From: Flammula alnicola
Lineage: Eukaryota > Basidiomycota > Agaricomycetes > Agaricales > Strophariaceae
Direction: 5' to 3'
DNA: 64,000 nt
NCBI GenBank assembly: GCA_015499995.1
Contig: JADNRV010000031.1
Coordinates: forward strand, 334,934 to 398,933
Shown here: piece after piece, positions 17,816 to 29,768 of the stretch
Layout of the letters: every line of letters begins with the position of its first letter
Position numbering within the stretch: position 1 is the first letter of the stretch
Notes under the pieces: generated by a model
What the model was told of the DNA's origin: nothing
What the model saw: only the letters and a program-made list of their open reading frames with translations
Database searches by the model: none
Translations under genes and position numbers: made by a program

Positions 17816-19497
17816 ATGGCATCTTCGACAGCAGCGACGGAAGCGCAAATCAAAAGCGAGATCGAAAGATTGACAGGTAAAGTAGATTCGCCTTTGGTGG
17901 CATAGTGCGCACACTCGCCCTTCGTTGACTTTTCTGCTCCAGCGACTATTAATCAACACAAGGCGACGCAGAAGAACAAACCATGGAACAATAGCGGGTA
18001 TAAGAACTCTAGTAACTATTACTCGCCTTATCCTCACGGAGGACCGCCCGGACGAAGCAACTCGTATTTTAACCCGGGCTATAAGCCCGCGAACAAGTAT
18101 ATTCGCCCAGGCTTGAATGCTGGTCCTTCCCAGCCGGCTTCGACAGCGACAACACCTTCAGCGGCGACACCGACACCGACACCGACGACGGCTGACAACA
18201 GCCCTGGACCTTCCTCAATGCCCTCTCCTGCCGTGCCGTCTGCATCCAGTAAGCCAGTTTCTAGCGTAGGCGGACAGAAGAAAGAGGTAGTACTCGGGGG
18301 CGTGGCATTTGAGTCATCTGGGCGTTCTCTTGTCAGAAAAGATCGTAAGTTTATTGTCTCTGAATGGCGCTCATAGTCTTGCGTGTTGAATGTCTTTGTA
18401 GTACCGAAAGCCTCAAAACCTATATCTATTGGAAAACCGACATCGACTTCAACAGGACCGCAACACCACTTTATCCGGAAACATGGTCATGTTCCTCCTG
18501 CGAGGGCGTTCAAATTGAAAGCTCGACGGGGTAGGAATATGACGCTGAATAATACCAGAAGGCCTTATTCGTACGTAATGCACTGACCCTTATGTTGTGC
18601 ACTCATGATATGTTTTGCAGCCGGAAAACGTCAAATAAACGGGTCAACAAATATGTGGACAAGCCTTGTCCGCGCTTCACAACCACAGGTGCGCACCGCT
18701 CTTCCCGAACCTGCTTCCCGAGACCTGGATGACCGCAAGTGGCTTCATGGTCTTGGGGAGCTGGGCTTGTCTTGATTCCCTCTATACAATGTTTATATTT
18801 CATTTTTTGTTTGTTTGTTCTGTGCTTGTTCTATGGACGACTACTTCTAGGTACCTGCAGTCGGGGGCTAACTTGCATGTATCAACACGACCCGGCCAAG
18901 ATCGCGATCTGCTGGAACTTTCTGCAAGACAAGTGCCCCAACTCGGCGGAGACGTGCAACTTATCACACGAGCCCACACCGGAGAGGACGCCGCTCTGCG
19001 TGCACTTCCTGAACAAGGGCCGGTGCACGCGAGAGCAATGCCCGTACCCACATGTGAATGTGGGCAAGAGGGAGGGAGTGTGTCGTGATTTCGCGGTGCT
19101 GGGGTATTGTGAGCGTGGCTTGGAGTGCGATCGACAGCATGTCAGGGAATGTCCTGATTTCGCGGAGAAGGGGACCTGTGAGACGAAGGGATGCAAGTTG
19201 CCTCATGTGATAAGGGCGAATCAAAAGAGGAAGGCTGCCGCGGCCGCTACTGCCACTGGGTCTATCTCGGCTGCCGTTGCTGATAAGGCTAGCAGCAAGA
19301 TGGACACTTTGGTGGATGGGCCGATGGTGACAGCTGAGGATGGGCAACTTGGCGATGAGTATATTTCACTGACCTTCAAGGAAAGCGACAGTGAAGACGA
19401 GGAGGACGAGGAGGATGAAGACGAAAATGAGGAGGATGAGGAGGACGAGTCTGAGGACTCTGACTCCGAGATGGGTGATATTGAAGTTAATATGTAA
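17816..19497 (+). CDS. CCCH zinc-finger protein, ZC3H3/Red5-like
   Basis: Starts at 17816 (MASSTAATEAQIKSEIERLT) and has a Ser/Thr/Pro-rich middle. Five tandem C-x(7-8)-C-x(4-5)-C-x3-H fingers lie from about 18665 to 19205. The first (CPRFTTTG...CSRGLTCMYQH) is completed only across a 162-base intron (18689-18850). The others are CWNFLQDKCPNSAETCNLSH, CVHFLNKGRCTREQCPYPH, CRDFAVLGYCERGLECDRQH and CPDFAEKGTCETKGCKLPH. Five fingers of this type are the signature of ZC3H3 and fission-yeast Red5, which act in nuclear poly(A) RNA export and RNA elimination; function here is inferred from that. The C-terminus is a strongly acidic Glu/Asp tail (about 19380-19470). Confidence 0.85.
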
Positions 19498-19669
19498 AAA
19501 AAGTGTTCATGTGTTTCATTTGATTGAATGACATCTTGTTTTTTTCGTGTTCAACATTGTGTAAGACCTTTTGTAGTAAGTAGCACAGCCACAAAACGGC
19601 TGATGTGGCCTGTCGCGTGTTTGTTTTGGACCACCACCGACGTTGCGCTCCGCTTGTCCTGGTCGGTAT

Positions 19670-20553
19670 ATGTCGTCTAGAGAGTCGGCAAGGCCTCATC
19701 CCCGTCGCTCAGTATCCTCTCCTAACTATCCGACGCGTCACCAAGCACAGTCTCAGGAACACACTCTCCTAATTCCTCCCTCAAACCAGATGGCTTCTAC
19801 TTCAGACAACCCGCCAAGCTCTCCACGGCCGAAGGCTGCCTCGCGTCTTATCCATTCTGTTAAGCGTACTCTCTCGCCGTCGTCAGCATCCAAGAAGCGA
19901 TATACGCAATATTCAGTGGGCGCTTGTGCTGTTTATCGTGCCACATGTGTTGACTCCGATTTTTACAGAAATCTGCTATGCACTCGACGCTCGAAGAATC
20001 GAGCTCTGCGGTCCCGCCGCAACAACAACAATTTAGAGATCCAGATCCTGTATCATCGCGACCGACGATAGAGCAGATAGCCATGGGCCTCCATATCTCG
20101 CGAACACCCCACCTACGACCGCTCGGTTCGTCACCGTACGCTTTCTCCCAGCGAAACTCTGCGCCGCACTCGGCGAGCCCGTATGAACACCACCATCACC
20201 GAACTACGCCCATCACTCTACCCCCGCCACCCTCGCGCTCCTCGCTCAAAAAGCCGTCCGCAACAATCACCTCGTCATCAAGCAGTCCGGCTGTCAGTCC
20301 CCTTCCTTTCTCGAGTGCATCTGGGTCATCAACGACGGTTACCTCCGTGACGCCTTCGCCTGCGCAGTCGTCTCGCTCGTTCGCTGCGATCAAGTTTCGC
20401 ATGTCACGCTTTCTGCCGCATAACAGGGCGACGTCTGCGCCTTCATCTATGATGTCTTCGCCTGTATCTTCTCCTCGGACCAGTACATCCGACTTTCCCC
20501 AACAGAAGAAGGCGGTGAGATTCACGACGGAGGAAGAGGGAGATGGGGATTGA
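19670..20553 (+). CDS. Ser/Pro-rich protein of unknown function
   Basis: I do not recognise a domain. The frame opens at an ATG at 19670 (MSSRESARPHPRRS), is interrupted by one intron (about 19909-19969, GTGGGC...TTTACAG) and ends with the acidic tail EEEGDGD before the stop at 20553. The product, about 270 residues, is dominated by Ser, Pro, Thr and Arg. A more ordered-looking patch, IEQIAMGLHISRTPHLRPL, follows the intron, then a YEHHHHRTTP His cluster. The even codon use and clean splice support a real gene. It probably encodes a largely disordered protein. Confidence 0.6.
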
Positions 20554-21446
20554 CGGCCTCGCACCGCTTCCACGTCCGCATCTCTCTTCTCTGCTTATTC
20601 CCCTCCTTTTCCCCTATCATTATTAAGTAATTCGTTTTATTTCATCTGGAGAGCATTTTTTTTTCCGACCAACAACATCTTTTGCGAAATCCTCCTGGGT
20701 TTAGATGACTCCTTCCTGCATTACTATACTATCCATCACTTTTCTTCAACCGAAGCATGTAGCATCACATTCCTGACATGTATATCTTCGCTATTTTCAT
20801 GGGGTTATTTTGCGGCTGTATGTCGCGATCATCACCACGCAACTCGAACTCTGCATCACGTATTTTCTCCCCGATATCATTCGAGCTTTGACATGATAAG
20901 GATGTTCTTTCGGACCAGCCCTCGGTTTTGGACCTGTAGAGAGTTGAACAGAGCCACAATTACTGTAACCGATTTTTTTTCTCTTTCCTTTGCCCCTGAT
21001 TCTTGAGTTGTTGATGACGCAAAGGCCATTGTCGGCACGGCTGGTCACGCGATTCGCGACAGCACCGCTTTCGATTCGGACCAGTGACGCTTCTGTTTTT
21101 GGAGTTGACCACTTCTCCTCTCCGAACGGCGAACACAGCGTCAGCACAGACTCGTGCGTTCAACCAGGCGGTAACTGCGGACTGACGCTGCGCTGCTCGA
21201 TAATCTCATCCTTCTTGCCCTTGACCCTATTAGTGCCTCGCTGACTGAGGTCAACAAGAGCCTTTGTTTTTGTTCTTCGACCTCTCCTGTTTAGTACCTG
21301 GCCGGTTGGAAAGTTTGAGCTTCATATACTTTCTTGACTCTCGAACATACACTATAAACCAACCACAAACCAACCCCAGCTTGGTTTATAGAGTGACGAA
21401 CACGCGACACCTACTGTGAACTCCCATCTGAATTGACATTGAACCA
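20554..21446. other. Intergenic, upstream of the J-protein gene
   Basis: About 890 bases without a convincing gene on either strand. It contains a perfect short inverted repeat close to the J-protein start (listed separately). Confidence 0.4.
21352..21391. repeat. Perfect 11-bp inverted repeat upstream of the J-protein gene
   Basis: CTATAAACCAA at 21352-21362 and its exact reverse complement at 21381-21391 flank an 18-base loop of AACC-type repeats. The pair sits 55 bases upstream of the start codon, so it lies in the promoter or 5' UTR. Confidence 0.7.
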
Positions 21447-23913
21447 ATGGCGCCCGTCGAAACTGAATACTATGATTTGGTGTGTGTCGGCTGATTGCTC
21501 TTTAGTGGCCCTAACTAACCTTTGCACGGCTTTTCTCTCTTTGCTGGAGTAGTTGGGTGTCCCAGTCGACGCAGACGATACAGTGTTGAAGAAGGGGTAT
21601 CGAAAGCAGGCTATGAAGGTTCGTGCCCATCTTTTTTCGACATTCATCGATTAAGTTTGGATGACGCACTCGAATTCGATTCTTACTCGCTTTCTTCTGA
21701 TTTTTTAGTATCACCCAGACAAGAATCCTTCGCCCGATGCGGAAGAGAAATTCAAAGATATCAGGTACGGAGAGCGTATTCAGCGTCAGAAACTCAGAAC
21801 TGATGTGCCCCGGATCTGCTGCAGTAAAGCATATCAAGTGTTATCTGACCCTGTAAGTTCTCCCCATATTCTTCACGTTCTTCTCGACATCGACAGCTGA
21901 CCTTTCTTTTAGAATCTACGTGCCGTGTACGATAAGAATGGCAAAAAAATGGTATGTTATTTATCGATGATGGCGTTTGACCACTCGGACGAACGGCTAA
22001 CTCTTATTATCTTAGGTCGACAAAGAGGGCCCTATCAACATGGAGGATGCTGCTGGTTTCTTCGCCAACGTGTTCGGAGGAGAGCGGTTCGTTGACTACG
22101 TGCGTTTTCTTCATTCGTCTCTCTCTTTATACATAAATCGCATTCGACTGACATTCTACACTTGTTCAATTTAGATCGGCGAAATCTCGATTATGAAGGA
22201 CATGACCTCCGTAGCGACCACGATGATGACAGACGAGGAGAAGGCGGAGATCGAGAAGCAGATGAACGCCAGCAACCCCAATGCCGGGCCGTCGACCCCT
22301 ACTGTTCATGATAGGCCTGCGCCGGCGCCGGCAGCCGCCAAGCTCAGCACGCCTACTACTCCTACTACTCCTACTGCTGCCGCCGCTACTCCTGGGGTGC
22401 AGCACACCGATGGCGCTGCGGCAGCTACACCTGCAGCTGCAGGCGTCACCCCCACAGCCAATGCCGTGCCAAGCTCCACGTCCACCAGCACGCATCTCGT
22501 CCCCCACAGCGGTTCGTCGCCGTCCGTGACCTCCAGCGCCGCGGCGGACAAGGAGGCAGAGCGGCGCGAGGCGGCGCGAAAGAAGGCGGAGCAGAGGGAG
22601 AAGCTCAGGGAGCATGATAAAGCGCGGCGTAAGGCGATGGAGGCGCGTGTGGCGATGCTGACGAAGAAGATGGTTGAGAGGATCAGGCCGTTCGTCGAGG
22701 CGAAGGATCCTGGAGGCAAGAATGATGCAGAGTCGGATGCGTTTGCGGACAGGATGAAGAAGGAGGTGGAGGACCTGAAACTGGAGAGCTTTGGTGTTGA
22801 GGTGCATTGTTTTTCTTGTTATTCTTATGTTTTCTCATCCATTCACTTTTGGGAAATTCATAGCTTCTGCATACGATCGGTAGTGTCTACATGATGAAGG
22901 CATCATCGTTCATGAAGTCGCGAAAGTTCTTGGGAATGTAAGTCCCATTACACTTAGAATATTAGCCCTCTGTATTCATCGGTCGTTATTCTAGTCCTGG
23001 ATTCTTCTCGAGGCTAAAGGAGAAAGGCTCCCTTGCGAAGGATGTTTGGGGTGTGATTGGCAGCGCGTGAGTCTCCATTCAGCCGCTCTGCAACTTTTTC
23101 TGATCTCTGCCTTGTCTTGTACATAGTTTGAGCGTCCGTGATCTGATGCTGGTAAGCTGAAAGATGTAGATTGCATCTTCATGGACCTTGACATGATATC
23201 TCATTGTTTGCAGGAAATGGAAAAGGTTCAAGCCAAAGGCGAAGTTGATGAGGAGCAGTTGAGAGCTCTCGAGATGGACGTCACTGGCAAGGTTCGTTAT
23301 GAACATCATTCAGATATCCGAAATCAGTATTGATTATTTATTAAATTCGCCTAGATTATGCTTGCCTCGTGGCGTGGGGCGCGGCTTGAAGTTATCCAAG
23401 TGCTTCGAGAGGTTCGTTGATATGTTTTTCTTATTTTTGTGATCCTTATATTCACGCTCCATGACCTTTTCGTTTCAATAGGTAGTGGACAACGTGCTGA
23501 AAGAACCTGGCCAAAGTGAAACAGTTCTCATCAACCGAGCCAAGGTATTTCCTCCTTTGTTTGCGTCATGCTGCTCAACGGATGCCTGACTGGCGTCGTT
23601 TGCCCGTTATCTTTAGGCTCTACTCATCACTGGTGCCATTTTCAAGTCCGCCGTACCCGACGAATCTGATGAAGAACGTCGGGAGCTTGAGCGGTGAGTC
23701 ATACATTGACCTAGTTCTTTGTGGTTCTTGATCCTGATCATTTCTTCTCTTCTTCCTTCGCGTTGTAGGATGGTACATGAAGCGGCCCAACCCAAAGCGA
23801 AGAAGAGCGCAACGAATGCCGCCAAGGCCAGGCGAGAAGAGATGCTAAGAGCTGCCGCGGCCGCTGCTGAGAAGGAGAAGCACGCAGCAGCGACCAAAGA
23901 TGGTGCTGCATAG
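21447..23913 (+). CDS. DnaJ / DnaJ-X domain co-chaperone (Caj1/Djp1-like)
   Basis: An Hsp40 that stimulates Hsp70; the Djp1/Caj1 branch with a DnaJ-X domain acts in the cytosol on targeting of membrane and peroxisomal proteins. The J domain is spread over small exons: ETEYYDL, LGVPVDADDTVLKKGYRKQA, then YHPDKNPSPDAEEKF with the HPD tripeptide (about 21710), then KAYQVLSDP and NLRAVYDKNG. The block INMEDAAGFFANVFGGERF leads into the DnaJ-X region. A long Ala/Thr/Pro linker and a charged coiled coil (22540-22700) separate it from the C-terminal DnaJ-X part (FFSRLKEKGSLAKDVWGVIG; EVVDNVLKEPG). About ten short introns. Ends in an Ala/Lys-rich tail at 23913. Confidence 0.9.
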
Positions 23914-24327
23914 GATTTTCTTATGGGCTCTCCTTTTTCTTTTTCTCTTCTCTTTCTTTCAATAATCCTTCCTGCCCTAGGCATTAGTAGTCGACGGTCT
24001 CCTTCTCGCATTTACGTACACTAATCATGCAGTACATACCTACTACCAACCTACTCAATCTATTTCAGCTAGAACATATCCTTACAGAATGGTTTCCCAG
24101 CACTTTTGGTTTCCTTATTGTGACTGGTTTACTGAGTGCACAATATATATAACATGCAAGATACAGGAAAGCCATTGGAGATAAGCGGATGTGGGTATCA
24201 TTATGTACGTGTTCGATTGTTCGTAAACAATGAGAATCGAGTATAGAGTATATAGATAAGGATACTTCGCGAACGATGCTTTACATTTCTTATTCGTTTA
24301 ACTTATGTTGGGAATGGCTGGGCACCC

Positions 24328-26724
24328 TCAGCTTCTTGCCACTTTTCCTTGTTCAAACGATGCTTGAACCTGACGAAAATTCAAAACTCAGTGTGAGAGA
24401 TATCGACGAAAATAAAGAGAGATTTTTGGTTTGGGAGCTTCTCATGGAAAGCTTTGCTTACCCTGGAGAAGAATTCTGCGTCGGTAAGGATGCGATATCC
24501 CGTCAAAGCTAAACCTTTTGTGATGACCATCGTAGCTTCATGGGCTGCTTCGGTCCTCGCAGCCTTGGCGAATGCAGGTGTGTGGTTCCCGCCGTTAGGC
24601 ACTGTGGGTATTGCTAGGGATACCAATTAAATAGGTGATGAGTTACCAGGTTTATGGAGGTGGATAAACGCGAATAGTTACCGAAAGCGGGATGGAGTGC
24701 GGGAAGAGCTGTGAAGGACATGATTATGAGCGTGATCCGGACTCTTACTTGTGGAAAGGGGAAAGGGAGAGAGAAAGGAACGGACCATATGATACATTGC
24801 CCTGCAGCATTAATAAATTTATTAGTTCATCTTACAGCAAGGGGAATGCGTAGAATGGATGACTAACGAAGTCGGTGGAGGCGGACGATCCACCCTGCAT
24901 TGTCACAAGGCCGTAGCGACTCCCGACGATGTCGGCGAAGTCTTGTGCTGTGCGGGATCAGAAACGCAAAGTCAATTCTTGTAACAAGGTACGCAGACCT
25001 GGAGAACTCACCAAGCACTGAATTTTGATGGAGGTCGAAATAGCGTTCTCGAGCTTTATTTCGATGTTGCACCCCGTCGCTACGGCCCCTGCTCTGCGAA
25101 CCTCGAATTATGAGCATATGTGCGCCTTCATGCGAGCTATTAGAGGTGCTTACCGTAGACAATTTATACGCGTTTGGCAAGTACGTCGACTTCTGCAGAC
25201 GTCGGTGCTCTGGCTAACCATGCATTTTAGCATAATCTGGAATCACTATATTGCGGGTTACTTTCAGAACAGCCTTTTAAGAAGGCAGGGAGTGCTGTGC
25301 ACCATTTGGAAGCCAGTTTTTGCCCTCTACCACGCCATGCACGCGATGGTCCGGCTTCATCTGCTGACGCATCATCGATATGCCAGAGTAAGCAATAAAT
25401 GCGGCATCTAAGGCATTTGTTCCTTCCCTATTCTCATTGTAAGAATCAAAAAATACTCGGGGTTGCTGAAGCTCAACTGCTTACCAAGGAGCTCCCCCTG
25501 CATGGGCACTGGGTCAAAGATAGGAGGCTTCTTAGAATCCTTATGACGTAGTTGGACGAGCGACGAGCACCACTGACCTACGGCCAAAATATTCGACTTG
25601 GATACTCTGCATGGCGTTCGAGCTCCCTATGTTAAGTGAGTGCGGGAGGCCCGGCGCCGGATGACACCTGAAAAATAAAAATCTTGAACAAAACAGCCGA
25701 TTCGTTTACAAAAAATGGCGTACATAAGGCATACGTCCATCTCATCGTATCCTCCTCGTTCGAGCAGGATGATCTTACCGCCGCCACTCTCCTCGGCTAA
25801 GGAATTGAATATGTATTGCGTCAGGGTTGGGAATGTCAGCAACATGAAAAATAAATATCGTTACCTGGTGTCCCAAGAAGCACGATTTTGCCAGAAACGC
25901 GGGGACTGGCTTCGAGTGCTGCTTTGAGGGCGATTGCTACCCCGACTCCGCTGACAGCGATGAGGTTATGACCGCATCCGTGCCCCATGCCTTGCAGAGC
26001 GTCCATTTCTGAATTAATGCCTATGACTCTCCCACCTGTGCCTTGGGAGTACTCTGCTCTCCAGGCCGTGTCAAGTCCTAGATAGTGTTTCGTGACTTTA
26101 AAGCCTTGCTTGCCCATAAAGTCAGTTAAAAGGTCATGGGCATATCTGGAAAGAATAGAGAGATGAATTTCTGAGAAGTAGATAGTAAAGGCAAGGTATC
26201 CAGTACCTCTCCTTAAACATGAGTTCGGGATGATCTAGAACCATTCATTTACTTCAGAATTGAATAATGAATGATATTTATGAGATAATAAATACCGTGT
26301 ATCTTCAAACTGAGATCCCGAAGACTCGGGCTGTATTTATCCAATACTTGTTCAACCAAAGCAGAGATATCGTCTGCCTTGGTTGACGTGTCAGCTTTGG
26401 CAGAATACGATGGTAGCGGTTCTCGTTCGAGAGTCCACCAATCATCCTGAGCACCATAAGAAAAGTCACAGAATGGATTGAAGTAACTAATCTCCTGCTG
26501 CTCAATTTTGCGTCAGAAAAGTCGCAATTGTGACAAAACTCCTGTCCAACCTTTGGTTCACCAGATTTTAGTTCTGAAGACTTTTCATAGGGGCTCTGGG
26601 GCTGCGAGCTGTCTGCAGTTTGAGAAGGGGGCTCTACATGAGTTGCAGAATTCGCTCCTCTACGCGTCGATTTACGCGCGAAAAAATTGCCAAAGCACCC
26701 CGCCTGTATTTCAGTATTGTCCAT
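24328..26724 (-). CDS. M20-family metallo-amidohydrolase (PM20D2-like)
   Basis: Belongs to the M20 peptidase/amidohydrolase family; PM20D2-type members hydrolyse dipeptides or N-acyl amino acids with a two-metal centre. The start at 26724 is MDNTEIQAGC, with a non-conserved, Ser-rich N-terminus of about 75 residues. Conserved blocks follow: INSEMDALQGMGHGCGHNLI (about 26010-25960, metal-binding Asp and His), AVSGVGVAIALKAAL, then AEESGGGKIILLERGGYDEM (metal Glu pair), GRSAHAGGAPWEGTNALDAA reconstructed across an intron at 25480-25420, and SMMRQQMKPDHRVHGV. The C-terminus reads PTVPNGGNHTPAFAKAAR then, across the last intron, VQASFEQGKVARS. All metal-site regions are intact. Specific substrate unknown. 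Confidence 0.87.
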
Positions 26725-27191
26725 GAGAGTGAAAGGGAGAAAGAAAGAATGCCTTGAGAGTCGCAAACCCAATGGGTACAGCAAATGATCATTTTCAACT
26801 GAATCTCAGCTGGGCAGATCTTGGTGAGATCCACATTCAGTCACCGATCGGTTGACGTCGAAGCATGGTTTTGATACCATAGCAGTCCACTCCCTATCCT
26901 TATTTTCTTACTTGATGGGCATCGTGCCAGTGAGAAATCATATTGTCACAATCCGGTGAGTTCGGTTTTCAGGTCACCTGCCCTTTTTGAACGATTTCGC
27001 GCGCACCTGACTCTGACATATCTACCCAGTGTCAGATATTCACACCGTGTGCGTCAATGTGTAATGGCAAATGAGTAATATACATACAGAAGTACAGAGT
27101 AGCTCCTGTCCGAGTACAGTCGAACAAAGATTAGAAGATATAGCATCAAACATAGAGCAAAGATAAAATAAAATTTTGGGTCTTGCATGCA
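26725..27191. other. Intergenic, M20 promoter and DUF7330 3' end
   Basis: About 470 bases, AT-rich in 27030-27180. No gene, RNA gene or repeat could be supported. Confidence 0.4.
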
Positions 27192-28228
27192 TCAGGGCTT
27201 CGAATCCCCTCGCAGAATTCCACCAAGCTTCTTCCAGAAACCAGCCGGGGGCGTATAGTGGTCTCGACCGCTCATACCGACGATTATGCTGCCAGAACGA
27301 GTCGAGGCTTCGCAGAAAGAGGCTTCCCGGGAGCTGTTCAGTCCTTCATCGGCATTGCCAACCATGAATATGATCTCCCGGTCGGACGACTTTACTATTT
27401 TCATTCGGGCTGATAGTGCAGGCAAAACCTGCATGGTACCCTTCCTTGACGAGAGTTGCATCACTCCGGAAAATCCTTCAGGTATAAAGAGAACGATGTC
27501 CCCTGAAATGATATGTCAGTGGTCTTGCTACCTCGCTAAATCACTCAAAGCACCGACCATGACGGGAGGAGACGTCTAGGCCCATACTAGGCGTCGACGG
27601 GGGCATGGAAAGCTTAAAATTTCCAGTAAGCAAAGAATGGACTGCAGCAGATGGCGACTCGGACATACGAGGTTGAGCCTTATCAGTCCGTGCCTGCTGG
27701 ACACGGTAATCCTCGCCTTTGGAGTTTTCTGACCATCGCCAGTTGTGGCGAGATTTAAGTCAATTGTGCCATTCCGAGTACGGAAAGAGGCATGTGGCAA
27801 TGGCTTGTTGCATTTCTGTTTCCCCCTTCGACTTTGGTCAAGGGCAGGAACTAGGGGGTCAATGTAGAAAGTGCCTGATCAAAGCGCAGCGTTGAGACCT
27901 GCGGTCTGCACGGACATGACAAGGGACAAGATCTCACCTTCAATGTTATGCTTACGTTCAAAGATGTGCACTTGGTCAACGCTCGGAGGTGGGACGGTCA
28001 GAGATTGGCCATTATTACGAGCGATGGATGCGTGCACTGGGGGAGGTGGGTGATGTCGTACACGACCATGGGCACTTTCCAAGTCACTGTACGCGGGTGG
28101 ATTATCTACGACCTCAACACCCAACGTGATAAGTCTATGTGAACCCACGAAGCACGAACGAGTCAACTCACCTTTTCCGACATGCGAGACGAAGGAATAC
28201 CGCTTGGTGTTGAGGGTTCGATGATCAT
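27192..28228 (-). CDS. DUF7330-type fungal protein of unknown function
   Basis: No biochemical function is known to me. I chose the ATG at 28228 (MIIEPSTPSGIPSSRMSEK) because it lies at the head of the first exon that splices in frame to a Pro-rich segment with a PPAYSDL motif. The beta-rich core then reads MPHASFRTRNGTIDLNLATT (27800-27740), ARITVSSRHGLIRLNL, a further exon with IPEGFSGVMQLSSRKGTMQV, and MKIVKSSDREIIFMVGNA, ending FWKKLGGILRGDSKP at 27192. The repeated 'ASFRTRNG / VSSRHG / LSSRKGT' strand pattern is what I associate with the DUF7330 domain common in Agaricomycetes. Roughly 260 residues in four or five exons. Confidence 0.7.
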
Positions 28229-28663
28229 TTCAATGAATGCAGGTCTTTTCAGAGGGGTAGAAGAGGGTAAATATGGGATACTCGGATGGCTATCAGCTGC
28301 GCCTTCAACCTTATGATGAGCTGCGGTCAGCTTCTGGCCGCAGGTATGTGAGCACGGCAAAATAGTCGCGAGCTTATGGTCACCAGAACAAAGTCTCAGG
28401 ACACACATTAAACCCTTCCTCCAGAGCAACAGGTAAAAAGGCATCTGTACAGTGTATGCATATAGAAAAGTCTCGGAGCTGTGTCGTTTGCTGCGCGGAT
28501 ATCAAAGGCTGTGTTCGTTTGACGTCAAATCGGCGATCGGCATGGTTTCGGCAACGGTCAATCCTTACCGTTTCTGTCCACAACGCCGACATATGTAAGT
28601 TACACAACTATGTAAGTTACTCAACTTGCAACCACTCACAAAAACACTACAAAAAACATCGCA

Positions 28664-28751
28664 GGGCCTAACCGGGAATTGAACCCGGGACCTCCTCGAA
28701 GTAGTTCGCTAAGCGCCCTAACAAGGAATCATACTACTAGACCATCAGGCC
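28664..28751 (-). tRNA. tRNA-Pro (anticodon AGG), with a 16-nt intron
   Basis: Acceptor stem GGCCTGA pairs with TTAGGCC, discriminator C. The T arm is CCGGG-TTCAATT-CCCGG. The anticodon stem CCTTG/CGAGG encloses the loop TTAGGG...T with AGG at 28719-28717. A 16-base insert at 28715-28700 lies between positions 37 and 38, the standard eukaryotic tRNA intron site. A T6 run follows about 8 bases past the 3' end. Confidence 0.92.
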
Positions 28752-28879
28752 GATGAAAGCAAATTTACCATCCCAACCATAGATCGCTGAATATAATTAG
28801 CCCAATCAAAATGTACACCGCTGAAACTATACTTGAGGAAGGCGTAGCGAGGAGAAAACAAGATTACTAATTATTATAT

Positions 28880-28970
28880 GACCCTAACTATATGAATTGA
28901 TCTCAGGACATCATTGAAGCAGTTTGCTAAGCGCTCTAACAAGGAATTACAAGAGACCATCAATCTGGCC
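28880..28970 (-). pseudogene. Decayed copy of the tRNA-Pro(AGG) gene
   Basis: Reads as a diverged copy of the neighbouring tRNA-Pro. The segment from ATTCCTTGTTAG through the intron (GCGCTTAGCAAACTGCTT) is nearly identical, but a 4-base insertion disrupts the acceptor/D side and the T arm has lost its GTTCAAT consensus and stem pairing. It should not fold as a functional tRNA. Confidence 0.75.
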
Positions 28971-29158
28971 ATTGAAAACAGGCGCTGGCTATATGGGTGC
29001 ATTTCTACCGTAAAAAGTTGATCACAGGCCTCTGCCGCGCTTGATCTATCCTGAGATTAGCGATAACAGGGGTCCGCCGAAGCGGGCTCCACATTTTGGA
29101 ACCCGCTTTTACGACGAACAAGGAAGAATGCTGAGCACGTTGGTCACATCGACAAAAA

Positions 29159-29244
29159 GGGCCTGACCGGGAATTGAACCCAGGACCTCCTCCAATCAAC
29201 GCCGGGCGCCCAAAGGAGGAATCATGCGACTAGACCACCAGGCC
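29159..29244 (-). tRNA. tRNA-Pro (anticodon TGG), with a 14-nt intron
   Basis: Acceptor GGCCTGG pairs with TCAGGCC, discriminator C. The T arm is CTGGG-TTCAATT-CCCGG. The anticodon stem CCTCC/GGAGG has TGG at 29212-29210, and a 14-base intron at 29208-29195 between positions 37 and 38. A T5 terminator follows directly at the 3' end (29158-29154). Confidence 0.92.
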
Positions 29245-29768
29245 AATAAAGTGCGATGAATTCGGCCCATGTCCGAGTCGACAGGCGTCTCCCAGGAAAT
29301 CGAAGAACTATTGAACAGCTTTCTGTGGTTTTTTTGATATTCATTTATGAAATTTTACGGTACTCGAAACTCAAGTATGACATCCTATCGTCAACGAGGC
29401 AGACGATAGTGATACTGCACACACTCTGAAGTAAGCACTTGCAATTTAACCTATTATTTAGTTTCCAGTTATTTTCAAGGCTAAATAAATTCTCCTGAAC
29501 ACTCGGACTCTGCAGATGTTATCTTTTTGTCTTTCGTCAATCCCGACCTCTTATAAACTGTATAAAACTAGCGGACGTGTAGGGCCAGGCAGCGCGATTC
29601 ATCGGCGATCGCGCCGGCTACGCGCCACACACACACACATGGCTGTCATGTGATTTGGATAAATGCGACAAAATTCTCATGATCGGAAAGAGTCGAAATT
29701 TGGGTATGTCCCTGGCCAATCGTAAGTCGTGACGGTCAACTTCTCCAAAACCCATTCTCTCTCAAGTT
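29245..29768. other. Intergenic, upstream of TIM44
   Basis: About 520 bases, AT-rich around 29330-29570, with a short (CA)n run at 29625-29638. It holds the TIM44 promoter and the upstream flank of tRNA-Pro(TGG). No gene seen. Confidence 0.45.
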
